A DNA stretch of 64,000 nt. Origin: Salinivirgaceae bacterium (GTDB lineage: Bacteria; Bacteroidota; Bacteroidia; Bacteroidales; SZUA-534). Position 1 is the stretch's first letter, and each line of letters begins with the position of its first letter. The DNA lies in contig JAFVGW010000029.1 of NCBI GenBank assembly GCA_017474765.1, positions 18,950-82,949 of the forward strand, written 5' to 3'. The translations under genes were made by a program, and so were the position numbers. The notes under the pieces are model-generated. The model did no database searches, had not been told where the DNA came from, and saw only the letters and a list, made by a program, of their open reading frames with translations. Below are positions 1 to 8,971 of the stretch, piece after piece.

Positions 1-121
1 CTTCCTGAAACACAAAAAACGAAATGTCAAACTGATAGTCGGTTCCGCTATCTTCAGTCGCATTAACACGAAGTTTTACCTTTTTCTTCGTTGAAATCCG
101 TTCTTCTGTTTTCAATTCCAT
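1..121 (-). CDS. hypothetical protein, N-terminal part, cut by window edge
   Basis: The reverse strand is open from an ATG at 121 to the window edge, and the peptide starts MELKTEERISTKKKVKLR. It is Lys/Glu-rich at first and then turns hydrophobic (FDISFFVFQE), like a beta-strand. The frame stays open upstream of the ATG to a stop at 179-181, so a TTG at about 142 is another possible start. The upstream spacer carries the same repeats as other gene-gene spacers here, which fits a real downstream gene. No family is recognised and most of the protein lies outside the window. Confidence 0.45.
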   Translation of the reverse strand, partial: MELKTEERISTKKKVKLRVNATEDSGTDYQFDISFFVFQE

Positions 122-202
122 ATCATTAATGTTTGATTGCAATGTAACAAATTTTTGTTTAATCAGTGAATCGGATAATCAGTGAATCGGTTCCTGCGGG
201 TG

Positions 203-230
203 GTAGAGACGTGGCGCGCCGCGTCTCTAC
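203..230. repeat. inverted repeat, REP-like palindrome
   Basis: GTAGAGACG (203-211) and CGTCTCTAC (222-230) form a perfect 9-bp stem around a loop that contains the palindrome GGCGCGCC. It lies downstream of the decarboxylase stop, between repeat modules. Related palindromes around GGACG/CGTCC occur at 27304-27325 and 44435-44453, so it is probably one copy of a dispersed family. It could help terminate transcription, but there is no T tract. Confidence 0.7.
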
Positions 231-245
231 AATATGTTCCGTATG

Positions 246-297
246 TCGAACCTCCAAAATCATAATTCCTAACTTCTAACTTCTAACTCCTAACTAA
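246..297 (-). repeat. heptanucleotide repeat array (TTAGAAG type)
   Basis: On the minus strand the sequence after the decarboxylase stop reads as degenerate 7-bp units of the TTAGGAG/TTAGAAG kind. The stop codon itself lies inside the array. Further downstream are a palindrome and GATTCACTGATT-type units. This is the first of several arrays described under findings. Confidence 0.8.
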
Positions 298-1751
298 TAA
301 ATCGTCTGCTCCCGAATCACATTCAGCCGCTCGATTTTCTCGTCCTCGGGGCCAGTCATTGAGCAGCCCTTCTCTTTGGCGTACAGAATGTAGTCGATGA
401 TTTCCTGCGTGATGCGCTCGCCAGGTGCCAGAATCGGGATTCCTGGGGGGTAGCACATAACAAACTCGGTGCAAATGCGGCCGTTGGTCTCGCGGATGGG
501 AATCATTTCCTCTTTGGCCGCGTAGAAGGCCTCTTGCGGCGTCATAACCACCGACGGGTTGATGTACTCGTGGTCGAACAGGCCCGTGCGCTCGCGGCGG
601 TAGCGGCGCTGAATGTCGTAGAGTGCGCTCACAAGCCGCTCAACCTCGCGCATTCGGTCGCCTATCGATATGTATGCCAATATGTTGCCGATGTCGCCCA
701 ACTCAACCTGAATGTCGTACTCGTCGCGCAGAAGGTCGTAAACCTCAATGCCCGCCAAGCCGATGTCAAGGGTGAAGACCGTCAGTTTGGTGGTGTCGAA
801 ATCGTAGATACTGTCGTTGTTAATCAACTCCTTGCCATAAGCGTAATAGCCGCCGATTTTGTTGATTTCGGTGCGGGCGTAGTCGGCAATGCGCTGCACT
901 TCGGCAAAGGCTTCCTTGCCGCGGATGGCCAGATTGCGGCGCGATATGTCGAGACTCGCCAGCAGCAGATACGACGCGCTTGTGGTCTGCGTCAGGTTTA
1001 TCACCTGCCTAACGTAGCCAGCGCTCACGCTTTCGCCGATGAGCAGAAACGAGCTCTGTGTCAGGCTTCCGCCCGATTTGTGCATACTGATTGACGACAT
1101 ATCGGCGCCAGCCGCCATTGCCGTAATTGGCATATTCTCACCAAAATAGAAGTGCGTGCCGTGCGCCTCGTCAACCAGCACCAGCATATTGTGGGCGTGC
1201 GCCAGTTCAACAATTTTTTTCAGATTCGAGCAGATGCCGTAGTAGGTGGGGTTGTTCACCAGAATGGCCACTGCGTCGGGGTTGGCCTCGATGGCCTTCT
1301 CAACCTGCGAAATCTTCATTCCAAGGGCGATACCCAGACGGCGGTCCATATCGGGGTTGACGTAGATGGGTGTGGCGCCGTTCACCACCAGCGCGTTGAT
1401 GACGCTGCGGTGCACGTTTCGCGGCAGAATGATTTTGTCGCCCTTCTTGCAGGCCGTGAGCACCATTGTCTGCACCGACGATGTGGTGCCGCCCACCATT
1501 AGGAAGGCGTGCGCGGCGTGGAAGGCTTCGGCGGCCAACTCTTCAGCCTTCTTGATGACCGAGATTGGGTGGCAAAGGTTGTCGAGCGGCTTCATTGAGT
1601 TGACGTCAATCTCAACACACTGTTTTCCAAATAGTTTGGCCAAATCGGGATTGCCTCGGCCGCGTTTGTGGCCAGGTACGTCGAACGGTACAATGCGTTT
1701 TCTTCGGAATTCTTCCAGAGCCTCGTAGATAGGTGCTTGGTCTTGATTCAT
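294..1751 (-). CDS. Orn/Lys/Arg decarboxylase, PLP-dependent (fold type I)
   Basis: This 485-residue protein matches in length the Bacillus-type SpeA/YaaO group of basic amino-acid decarboxylases, which make agmatine, putrescine or cadaverine. Visible motifs are PGHKRG (26-31), the PLP-binding VDEAHGTHF with Asp194, and SMHKSGGS with Lys225 as the likely Schiff-base lysine. A C-terminal domain follows, with CYPPGIPILAPGE as is usual for the family. It is cytoplasmic. Arginine is the most common substrate in Bacteroidetes relatives, but the sequence does not settle this. The gene stands alone with a leader of about 230 nt. The start has no competing upstream ATG. Confidence 0.93.
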   Translation of the reverse strand: MNQDQAPIYEALEEFRRKRIVPFDVPGHKRGRGNPDLAKLFGKQCVEIDVNSMKPLDNLCHPISVIKKAEELAAEAFHAAHAFLMVGGTTSSVQTMVLTACKKGDKIILPRNVHRSVINALVVNGATPIYVNPDMDRRLGIALGMKISQVEKAIEANPDAVAILVNNPTYYGICSNLKKIVELAHAHNMLVLVDEAHGTHFYFGENMPITAMAAGADMSSISMHKSGGSLTQSSFLLIGESVSAGYVRQVINLTQTTSASYLLLASLDISRRNLAIRGKEAFAEVQRIADYARTEINKIGGYYAYGKELINNDSIYDFDTTKLTVFTLDIGLAGIEVYDLLRDEYDIQVELGDIGNILAYISIGDRMREVERLVSALYDIQRRYRRERTGLFDHEYINPSVVMTPQEAFYAAKEEMIPIRETNGRICTEFVMCYPPGIPILAPGERITQEIIDYILYAKEKGCSMTGPEDEKIERLNVIREQTIY

Positions 1752-1910
1752 TTCAAGCGTTTTAAAAAATTAAACAATACTACCTTTCTTGTTTACTTTA
1801 TCTGCTTGTGGTGAACCTCGGCAGATTGTCAGAGTCTATATAGTAAATATTTACTTTTACTACTCTTATTGACCGTTTCTCAAGTCGGGTGGTTATAAGT
1901 AACCAACTTT

Positions 1911-1934
1911 AAAAAAACTGCACATTTAAGTGCA
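1911..1934 (-). terminator. small hairpin plus T7 in decarboxylase leader
   Basis: On the minus strand TGCAC, a 6-nt loop and GTGCA are followed by G and seven T residues. The stem is only 5 bp, so it is weak. It lies about 105 nt past the stop of the propeller lipoprotein gene and downstream of a promoter-like box at 1985-1992. It could therefore be a terminator of the upstream gene or an attenuator in the decarboxylase leader. A second hairpin, TGGTTA-TAAG-TAACCA, follows at 1890-1905. Confidence 0.4.
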
Positions 1935-1984
1935 AATCAATAAAATGGAAATACTCTAACAATCTAAAGTGTGCTCCATCGGTG

Positions 1985-1992
1985 CAAATGTA
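1985..1992 (-). promoter_or_regulatory. Bacteroidetes -7 box candidate (TACATTTG)
   Basis: TACATTTG on the minus strand fits the Bacteroidetes -7 consensus TAnnTTTG. No TTTG or TTG is seen at the usual -33 distance. If used, it gives the decarboxylase a leader of roughly 230 nt containing two hairpins. Confidence 0.35.
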
Positions 1993-2037
1993 GTCATTTA
2001 TTGGAATGGTGGGGCGCTTGGGGGCGGATTTTATTTG

Positions 2038-3129
2038 CTATTTACATTTCAGTTTGTATTCAAGCAATATCAGGTTTGATTCTTCGTCAACAGCATTCGC
2101 CGCATCAACGTGTCTGTTATAATCCTGTGGCGTAATCAAAGCGAAAAGAGCATCGTTGTATAGAAAAGCATTGCTAAATCCGAACGGAAACTTTTCGTTA
2201 CCAAAGGCTGTGGTTACTGTGATTGATGTGGTGTCCTTTATGTTGGCTGCCGTCAAAAATTCAAGCCCCAATGGAAAATCTCCCATAACGACTCTTGTAA
2301 GGTTATAAAGGACAAACACATTGTCACTAACCTTGGTGAATGATTGGTAATATCGAACCACTTTTTTCTTCTCGGTTTGCTCGTAAATAACTCTAATGTC
2401 GTCGTTTTTAGGTAGCGCGTCCTCGGTGTCGAAATTAAGGGTCAAAACAGGATTGATTGAATTGTTATCATATTGATATATAGTATAATCGAATGGCTTT
2501 ACGGTGAAAATTCCTTCATCGGTTCTGATAAAATGTGATTCGGCTACGCGACAACCTGCGTTCACCGTGAAATCATCGCACTCGGCAACAATTTTCCGCT
2601 GCTTCAAGTCGAACAAGACATAGTTTTTCATTTTGTTGTTCGCGTAGTTTGAGAACAGCAGAACCGTATTGTTGTTTACTGCAACAATATCGTAATAATT
2701 ATCGTCTAATACGTATGAATTCAGGTATTTGCCGCGAATGTCATATTCGTATAGTTTTTGGGTGGCTGTTGATAGAATATAGACGGTTTCGTCTTTGACA
2801 TCGAAATTTGTAATCCAAGGATATTCTTGGTTTGAACGGCCAACTCGGTTCACTTGCGACACATAATGCCCGTCTTTGCCGAACACTTTAATGCAATTCA
2901 TTTCTTCGTCTTGAATGTAATAATAGTTGCTGTCGCACAGTATTTTACCAGGGTTTGTGATTAAGGCGTTCCGAGTACTGTCGAGAAAAATCACTTTGCA
3001 ATCGTCTATAACATCCTCCAATTGACTACAGTTCCTCGGGTCAAGATTGATGATGGTGGATTTGCCGCTGTTGCTGGCGCAAGAGGCGGTCAATAAGGCC
3101 GCAGCCAAGAATAGGATAGGTGTTTTCAT
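2038..3129 (-). CDS. 6-bladed beta-propeller lipoprotein
   Basis: The 363-residue protein has a lipoprotein signal peptide with lipobox LTASC (Cys17) after a hydrophobic stretch, so it should be anchored to a membrane, probably facing the periplasm or outside. The body has the regular pattern of the Bacteroidetes 6-bladed beta-propeller family: repeated strands such as YYYIQDEEMNCIKVFGKDG, an early GRSNQEYPWITNFDV segment, and recurring aromatic residues. It is the same broad family as the genes at 24764 and 26086 but is not closely similar to them. Molecular function is unknown. It is followed by the decarboxylase after about 290 nt and is probably monocistronic. Confidence 0.8.
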   Translation of the reverse strand: MKTPILFLAAALLTASCASNSGKSTIINLDPRNCSQLEDVIDDCKVIFLDSTRNALITNPGKILCDSNYYYIQDEEMNCIKVFGKDGHYVSQVNRVGRSNQEYPWITNFDVKDETVYILSTATQKLYEYDIRGKYLNSYVLDDNYYDIVAVNNNTVLLFSNYANNKMKNYVLFDLKQRKIVAECDDFTVNAGCRVAESHFIRTDEGIFTVKPFDYTIYQYDNNSINPVLTLNFDTEDALPKNDDIRVIYEQTEKKKVVRYYQSFTKVSDNVFVLYNLTRVVMGDFPLGLEFLTAANIKDTTSITVTTAFGNEKFPFGFSNAFLYNDALFALITPQDYNRHVDAANAVDEESNLILLEYKLKCK

Positions 3130-3185
3130 ATCGTTTTAGATTTTATGTCTAAATATTTGGAATCTTTACTTAAAGTGATACTTTA

Positions 3186-3219
3186 AATAAATAACTCCTA
3201 ATTTCTAATTCCTAAATAT
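3186..3219 (-). repeat. short heptamer array (TTAGGAATTAGAA type)
   Basis: Immediately after the stop of the MFS gene the minus strand reads as 7-bp units TTAGGAA, TTAGAAA and TTAGGAG. It is a short copy of the stop-proximal module seen in larger arrays elsewhere in the window. Confidence 0.65.
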
Positions 3220-4524
3220 CTATAAGTTATCTCCTTTGAGTTTCCGTTTGCCAGCAGCGAAAACAAGCGCCACAAAGGCAATCATGAAAAAGACGGAGAG
3301 GAGCGCCACGCTGTTGCGCATTGAGCCTGAAATCTGCTCTATCAGCCCGAAACCGAACATTCCGATAACAATGCCAATCTTCTCGGTGATGTCGTAGAAC
3401 GAGAAATAAGAGGCTGTGTCGGTGGTGTTTTCGGGAATGAGCATGGCGTAGGTTGAGCGCGCCTGCGACTGTATGCCGCCCATCACAAAGCCAAGGAAAA
3501 CTGCCAGAATATAGAACTGGATGGTGTTCTGAATGAAATAGCCAGCCACGCATATCGCCACCCAAACCGAAAGCATTATCAGCAGCGATGTAAAGTTGCC
3601 GAATCTATTTGAAACTCTGGCAAATACAACCGAGCCGAACATCGCCAAAAACTGTATCAACAGAATCACAATTATCAGTTCGATGGTGCCGACGTGCAGT
3701 TCGACGCTGCCAAACAGCGTGGCCACCAGAATGATGGTCTGCACGCCCATGCTCAAAAACAGGAACGAAACCAAAAAGAGGTTCATAATCCGCTGACGGA
3801 AAAGGTTTTTCGCCACTTCGGCAATCTCTTTGAAGCCTTTTGAAAGAATCTCGGAATCTATCTTGCTTTTGGGCTTGAACTCTTGCAAATGCTTGAAAGC
3901 CACCAGTGCGATGCCAATCCACCAAAAGCCGACGAGCAAGAACGAGAAACGATAGGCGGCATCTTCGCTGCCAAAGCCCCAGAACTGCCATGTGTAGATG
4001 ATGGCTATGCAGAAGATGAACAGCACCATACTGCCCAGATAGCCCCACGCAAAACCTTTGGCACTCACAATGTTATGCAGACGGTTGGTGGCTATTATCG
4101 GCAGAAATGAGTTGTAATAGACCGTTGCGCCCGCCCAGCCAATGACGGCCAAAACAGTCATCAGCAGGCCGAAACCAATGTTTGGGCCAGTGAAAAAGTA
4201 CAAACCCGAGCAGGCAGCCGCGCCAAGCGTGGTGAAGAGCACCATAAAGCGCTTGCGGTAGCCGCCCATGTCGGCAATGCCCGAAAGGAGCGGGGTTATC
4301 AGAATCACAATGGCGTAGCCCAGAGCGATGGCGTAGTCGTAGATTACGGTGTTTTTTATTTGAAAACCGAAGAGACTGACCAGTCCGCTGCCAAACGCCT
4401 CTGCCGTAACGTTTTGATAATAAATGGGAAACAGTGCCGACGCAACTATCAGACTATAGACCGAGTTGGCTATATCGTATGAGCACCAAGCGTTTATGAC
4501 CTTGCGGTTGTTCTTCTCAATCAT
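3220..4524 (-). CDS. MFS transporter, UMF1 family
   Basis: A 434-residue integral membrane protein with about 12 hydrophobic segments. The N-terminus (NAWCSYDIANSVYSLIVASALFP) matches the UMF1 family (Unknown Major Facilitator 1; Atg22-like), known in Bacteroidetes and named after its fold rather than a substrate. It starts 4 nt after the stop of the LTA-synthase-like gene, so the two form a tightly spaced operon. Shared involvement in envelope lipid or metabolite export is possible but is inference. No substrate residues can be identified. Confidence 0.88.
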   Translation of the reverse strand: MIEKNNRKVINAWCSYDIANSVYSLIVASALFPIYYQNVTAEAFGSGLVSLFGFQIKNTVIYDYAIALGYAIVILITPLLSGIADMGGYRKRFMVLFTTLGAAACSGLYFFTGPNIGFGLLMTVLAVIGWAGATVYYNSFLPIIATNRLHNIVSAKGFAWGYLGSMVLFIFCIAIIYTWQFWGFGSEDAAYRFSFLLVGFWWIGIALVAFKHLQEFKPKSKIDSEILSKGFKEIAEVAKNLFRQRIMNLFLVSFLFLSMGVQTIILVATLFGSVELHVGTIELIIVILLIQFLAMFGSVVFARVSNRFGNFTSLLIMLSVWVAICVAGYFIQNTIQFYILAVFLGFVMGGIQSQARSTYAMLIPENTTDTASYFSFYDITEKIGIVIGMFGFGLIEQISGSMRNSVALLSVFFMIAFVALVFAAGKRKLKGDNL

Positions 4525-4528
4525 CGTC

Positions 4529-6631
4529 TCATTTTTGATTGAAATCGTGCAGCAAAGTTTGCAAAAAAGCCTGACTTTGCATAATTGCGTCGTCGCTTAT
4601 ATCTTTCTTTGATGGTTTTGGCGTGGTTTTTACGTATGTAAAATCTTCATTTTCAGCAATAAATCCGATTCCTTTCTTGTATAAATAAATTTCGAACAGA
4701 AGGTTGCCGCTTGTGGTGTCGGCACTGAACGAGAAACTGCCGCTTGTTCCTAACTCCCGACTTAAAATTTGCGGTAATTTGCTGATATTCTCGTATTTGA
4801 CAGTATCGGTCCTTGCTCGCACGGCATCAATCCATGTCATGGGGATGTGTAATTGCGCAGTATGATTCACATCGGTTTTTATCAGTTTTTTCGATGTACG
4901 GTCGTAGATAAATTTTTCATTATCAGTGACAAAACCAATGCCATTGTTGTATGCGTAGAAACCCCACGAACGGCCGCCGCTCAAAATGTCTTTGCTGAAA
5001 TTGAAATCGCTGCCGTCCACTTCAAGTTGATTGCAAAGTAACAGCGGTATATCGTTTTGCGACAGATAGTTATCAATCACGGTATCGGTCTTTGCCAACG
5101 CTCCGCCGAGCCAAATCATTGGAATGTGGAAACGCTCGGGCGCAAAAAGCGTTGAATAGTCGGGAAGGCGGTTTCCGTGGTCGGCAACAAGCACCAGCAG
5201 AGTGTTGTTCCACCAAGGCTCAGCCGCGGCACGGCGCACAAAATCGCCAATGCAACTGTCAGTGTAGTGGATGGTGTTCATAAACTTGCCAGGTTCAGCC
5301 TTGCCAAGGAAACTGTTTTTTAGGAAACGGCTTGTGTGCGGCACCTCAAAGGGCTCGTGGCTGCTCAGGGTGAACAGCACGCTGAAAAACGGCGCCGACG
5401 AGTTGTTGATGTCGTTGAGCCAGCGGCCGAGGACGATGTGGTCGTGAGCACCCCATTTCGAGTTCATGTCGCTGTGCTGGAATTCGTCTTTCGAGACTAT
5501 CGGATTGTATTGTCCTGCAATAAAATACGAGTTCATGTTGGCAAAGCCGATGTCACCGCCGTAGTAGAACGACGATGTGTAACCCTCGGCGTTCAGTTTA
5601 TGGCTCAAATGCGGCAGTTTTGCGGCCTTGTCGGTGAATTTCATGATTGATGTGGTTGGCTGCGCAGGATAGCCGCTCAAAATGCTCACAATGCCCTTGT
5701 CGGAGCGGTCGGCGTTGGAGTAACAGTTGCTGAACAGCACCCCCGTGCGGGCAAGGCTGTCGAGGTTGGGGGTGACACCTTCAATGCCACCCACGCAGCC
5801 AACAACCTTCGCCGTGAAACTTTCCATTATCATTATCAGAATGTTAGGACGGCCTGTTTTGAGCAATCGGTGCTGCAACGAATCTGTGTGCAGCATTTCG
5901 GCAACAACGCTGTCGGCTTGAGCCTGAGGCATGAAATTGTCGGTTTGCTGCATTTTGAGGTAGCGCAGCGAGTTGCAGAAGTTCCACTGCACGTTGACGG
6001 CCGCATGATTGGCAAACTGCTGGTCGCTGAAATAGACTGAACCAGAGCGGATTGGCATTCCAAAGCCTCCGCGGATTGGTATCACAAGAACAGCGCACGC
6101 AAACAGCAAAGCGGGCAGAGCCTTCCACGATTCGGGCTGCAACTGCTGCAACCGTTCGCCAACAAACCTGCGGTATGCCTTGATGCTGAGCCAGCAGAAA
6201 ACGGCAATCCAAAGAAGGAAAATGGCTGTGAGCCAGACGGGAGTGGAGGCGGCGGCCTCTTTGGGCGTCTTCAAGTACATGAGCACGGTGCTGTCCATGC
6301 GGAAGCCCCAGTTGCGGTAGAGTTCGCAGTCGCAAATGCCTATCATCGAGAAGATTATGATGAAAACAATGGTGCCCGCTCCAACAATCTTTGCCGTCAG
6401 GCTGCCTTTGCATCTGACTGTGGCGGCAAGTGTAAGAGCCACAAACGCAGTCAGATAACCGCCCATCGATAGGTCGAGCAGCAAGCCATGCCAGAAAGTG
6501 CCAAGCACCGTGCCAAACGACAAATCGGCAGTCAACCTAATGTTGTAAAGTTCAAAAAACACGCGGACAGCCACAAAAAACGCTATCCAGAACAAGTAAT
6601 ATCTGATGATTGCAAAAAGTCGCGGAAGCAT
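4529..6631 (-). CDS. LTA synthase family sulfatase with duplicated C-terminal unit
   Basis: About 700 residues from ATG 6631 (MLPRLFAIIRYYLFW), chosen because it starts just before the first membrane segment; an ATG at 6700 would add a charged leader. About five N-terminal membrane segments are followed by an extracytoplasmic sulfatase/phosphoglycerol-transferase domain. Visible motifs are PNILIMIMESF (metal-binding Glu), DRSDKGIVSILSGYP (likely nucleophile Ser/Thr site) and VADHGNRLP (metal ligands). Family members transfer phospholipid head groups onto envelope glycans or lipids; in Bacteroidetes the acceptor is unknown. The C-terminal approximately 75 residues repeat the preceding unit (GIGFVTDNEKFIYD versus GIGFIAENEDFTYV), which is unusual. 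It is co-transcribed with the UMF1 transporter. Confidence 0.88.
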   Translation of the reverse strand: MLPRLFAIIRYYLFWIAFFVAVRVFFELYNIRLTADLSFGTVLGTFWHGLLLDLSMGGYLTAFVALTLAATVRCKGSLTAKIVGAGTIVFIIIFSMIGICDCELYRNWGFRMDSTVLMYLKTPKEAAASTPVWLTAIFLLWIAVFCWLSIKAYRRFVGERLQQLQPESWKALPALLFACAVLVIPIRGGFGMPIRSGSVYFSDQQFANHAAVNVQWNFCNSLRYLKMQQTDNFMPQAQADSVVAEMLHTDSLQHRLLKTGRPNILIMIMESFTAKVVGCVGGIEGVTPNLDSLARTGVLFSNCYSNADRSDKGIVSILSGYPAQPTTSIMKFTDKAAKLPHLSHKLNAEGYTSSFYYGGDIGFANMNSYFIAGQYNPIVSKDEFQHSDMNSKWGAHDHIVLGRWLNDINNSSAPFFSVLFTLSSHEPFEVPHTSRFLKNSFLGKAEPGKFMNTIHYTDSCIGDFVRRAAAEPWWNNTLLVLVADHGNRLPDYSTLFAPERFHIPMIWLGGALAKTDTVIDNYLSQNDIPLLLCNQLEVDGSDFNFSKDILSGGRSWGFYAYNNGIGFVTDNEKFIYDRTSKKLIKTDVNHTAQLHIPMTWIDAVRARTDTVKYENISKLPQILSRELGTSGSFSFSADTTSGNLLFEIYLYKKGIGFIAENEDFTYVKTTPKPSKKDISDDAIMQSQAFLQTLLHDFNQK

Positions 6632-6773
6632 ATCAAAATCCAGTTTTTTATCATTCGGATGTTTACGGCAAAATAACAAAAGAAATTTTATTTGGAGCAA
6701 ACAGAATTTTCAATATATTTAACCCACATATATAATCAATTGAAAGCATTTGTTTCACAAACAGTAAATTGTC

Positions 6774-8954
6774 ATGATTGACAACAGTTTTGATATTATC
6801 CAGGCCATTGATTGCAACAATTGGTTTGCCCACAGTCCGCAGCCAATTTTCATTATGCGGGTCGATGGACGAAGTCTGGTGCTGCATAAAATCAACCGCA
6901 GCGCCTGCGAATTGCTCAAATGCACAGAGGAGAACTACCTTTCGCTATCACCAGTCGGAATCGGACTCTTCAAGTCAGAAACGGACATTCAGCAATACAT
7001 CGATGCCGAGATTGGACCAGAGGGCGTGACTTACTCGGCACAGATTGTGCCTCTCATTGAGCCGACAATATCATCGGAGATTACGCTCTTCAAAATGCAC
7101 TCGCCCGACGGGCAGACTTATCTGGCGGCCTTTCAGCAGAATTCAGGCAATCTGACGAAAATACTTACCGCGCTGCGCCACAGCGAGTTCCGCTTTCTGA
7201 TGATGGCTGAGAACATCACCGACGGCATAATGATTTATGAGAACGGAAAACTGATGTTCGCCAACTCGGCAAGCACCAAAATCACCTGCTTCACCAAAGA
7301 ACAGTTGAAATCGGCCTCGCCGCTGTCGCTCATCTGCGATTATGAGCGCGAGCGCCTGGGAAAACTAATGGCTGAGCAGCAGAAAATCAATCCGAATTTC
7401 TTCAGCGCCGAAGTGTGGATTCTGAACAGGGCAGGACAGGAGAAGTGCATAAAATGTGTCTTTAGCAAGACTAAAACCCAGAACGAAACAATATCCTACA
7501 ATGTCATAACCGATATCACGGCGCAGAAAATCACTGAAAAAGCCCTTCTCAAAAGCCAGGAGGAGTTCAGGATGCTGGCCGACAACAGCCCCGACCTGAT
7601 TTCGCGCTACAACCGCAATCTGACCTACGCCTATGTGAACCGCGCCGTGGAGGAGATAACAAAAATCCCCGCAGCAAAATTCATCGGGCGTAACACCATG
7701 GATATCGATTTCGACCAGAACACCGCGTCATTCCTTGAAGAAATGCACCTTGAGGTTTTCCGCACGGGGCGCAATCTGAAGTTTGAGTTCAAGATGACTG
7801 TTGAAGGTCAGCAACGAGTTTTCCAGGCCAGCATGGTGCCTGAGATGTCGAAAGACGGCACTGTGAACACTGTGCTCAACGTGTCGCGCGACATCACTCA
7901 GATTAAGAATTATGAATACGAACTCAACAACGAGAAGCAACGCATAATTGATAACAACAACAAAATCGCATCTAACATTAAACTGTTGGGAGTCAAATTG
8001 AAAGAATCGTGCGCCGAACTGAAGGATTCTGAGTTCATTGAGGCTCTCAACGGAATTGCCGAATGGACAGGCATCAGCGGACGGCTGCTCAAACTTGAAC
8101 CGTCAACCATCGATGTGTGCGCATTCTTAACCGAATATCACGCCCGCTGGCAAAACGCGGCCATGGCGCGCAACATCACACTGAGGCTTGAGATTCCGCA
8201 TACAACGGTTAAAATATACACTGATACCAAAATTCTGACTAATGTCCTTGATGCTCTTGTCAATAATGCGCTCGAAGAAAACGGTGTGACATCTGTCGAT
8301 TTGGGATACGGTACCACTGACAACGAAGAGATTGTCTTTTTTGTGAAAGATTCGGGCAAGGGTATTCCTGCCGAATTGCAGGAAAAGATTTTCGAGCCAT
8401 TCTATACTGAAGGTAAGGAGAAGCACACCGGACTTGGGCTAAGCATTGCACGCCGCTGTGTTGAGCATCTCAAAGGCCGAATCTGGTGCTACTCATCGGC
8501 CAACGAGGGTGCGCAGTTCTTCTTTACACTTCCTATAGGCGTTCTACAGCCAAATGTCCGTCCATCGAATGTCGATACAAAAAAATGGGTAACCAAGAAA
8601 ATCCATGTTGTTGAAGACAACGATGCCAACTATATGCTGATTGAGGCTATGCTCAAAATGCAGGGGCCGCCGGTTATGTCAAGGTCAGTTGATGGGGCAC
8701 ATGCACTCGACTTTATCCGCAAGAATCCTGATACCGACTTGATACTCATGGATATACAGTTGCCCGACATGAACGGCTATGAGGTTACCCGACAGATTCG
8801 TACATTTAACACAACTGTCCCGATTATTGCACAAACCGCCTACGCCATGTACGCCGATGTTGTCAAGGCTCTTGATGCGGGCTGTAACGATTTTATTGCC
8901 AAGCCGATAAAGCTGAAAAAGATGCTGTCGTTGCTTGAGAAGTATTTGGGATAA
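6774..8954 (+). CDS. hybrid sensor kinase/response regulator, H-box degenerate
   Basis: The 726-residue soluble protein has no membrane segment. The order is two or three PAS-like domains (about residues 1-370, including EEFRMLADNSPDLISRYNRN), a coiled linker, an HATPase domain with N-box (NVLDALVNNALEEN), G1 (DSGKGIP), F-box (IFEPFYT) and G2 (GLGLSIA), and a C-terminal receiver with Asp660 (LILMDIQLPD), Thr688 and Lys710. The dimerisation segment before HATPase (NNKIASNIKLLGVKLKESC) contains no His, so the usual phospho-acceptor is missing. The ATP-binding and receiver sites look intact. The first Sel1-repeat gene starts 17 nt downstream, suggesting one operon. The gene is divergent from the LTA-synthase operon. 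Confidence 0.88.
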   Translation: MIDNSFDIIQAIDCNNWFAHSPQPIFIMRVDGRSLVLHKINRSACELLKCTEENYLSLSPVGIGLFKSETDIQQYIDAEIGPEGVTYSAQIVPLIEPTISSEITLFKMHSPDGQTYLAAFQQNSGNLTKILTALRHSEFRFLMMAENITDGIMIYENGKLMFANSASTKITCFTKEQLKSASPLSLICDYERERLGKLMAEQQKINPNFFSAEVWILNRAGQEKCIKCVFSKTKTQNETISYNVITDITAQKITEKALLKSQEEFRMLADNSPDLISRYNRNLTYAYVNRAVEEITKIPAAKFIGRNTMDIDFDQNTASFLEEMHLEVFRTGRNLKFEFKMTVEGQQRVFQASMVPEMSKDGTVNTVLNVSRDITQIKNYEYELNNEKQRIIDNNNKIASNIKLLGVKLKESCAELKDSEFIEALNGIAEWTGISGRLLKLEPSTIDVCAFLTEYHARWQNAAMARNITLRLEIPHTTVKIYTDTKILTNVLDALVNNALEENGVTSVDLGYGTTDNEEIVFFVKDSGKGIPAELQEKIFEPFYTEGKEKHTGLGLSIARRCVEHLKGRIWCYSSANEGAQFFFTLPIGVLQPNVRPSNVDTKKWVTKKIHVVEDNDANYMLIEAMLKMQGPPVMSRSVDGAHALDFIRKNPDTDLILMDIQLPDMNGYEVTRQIRTFNTTVPIIAQTAYAMYADVVKALDAGCNDFIAKPIKLKKMLSLLEKYLG

Positions 8955-8971
8955 ATAAATCTTTTGAAAAC

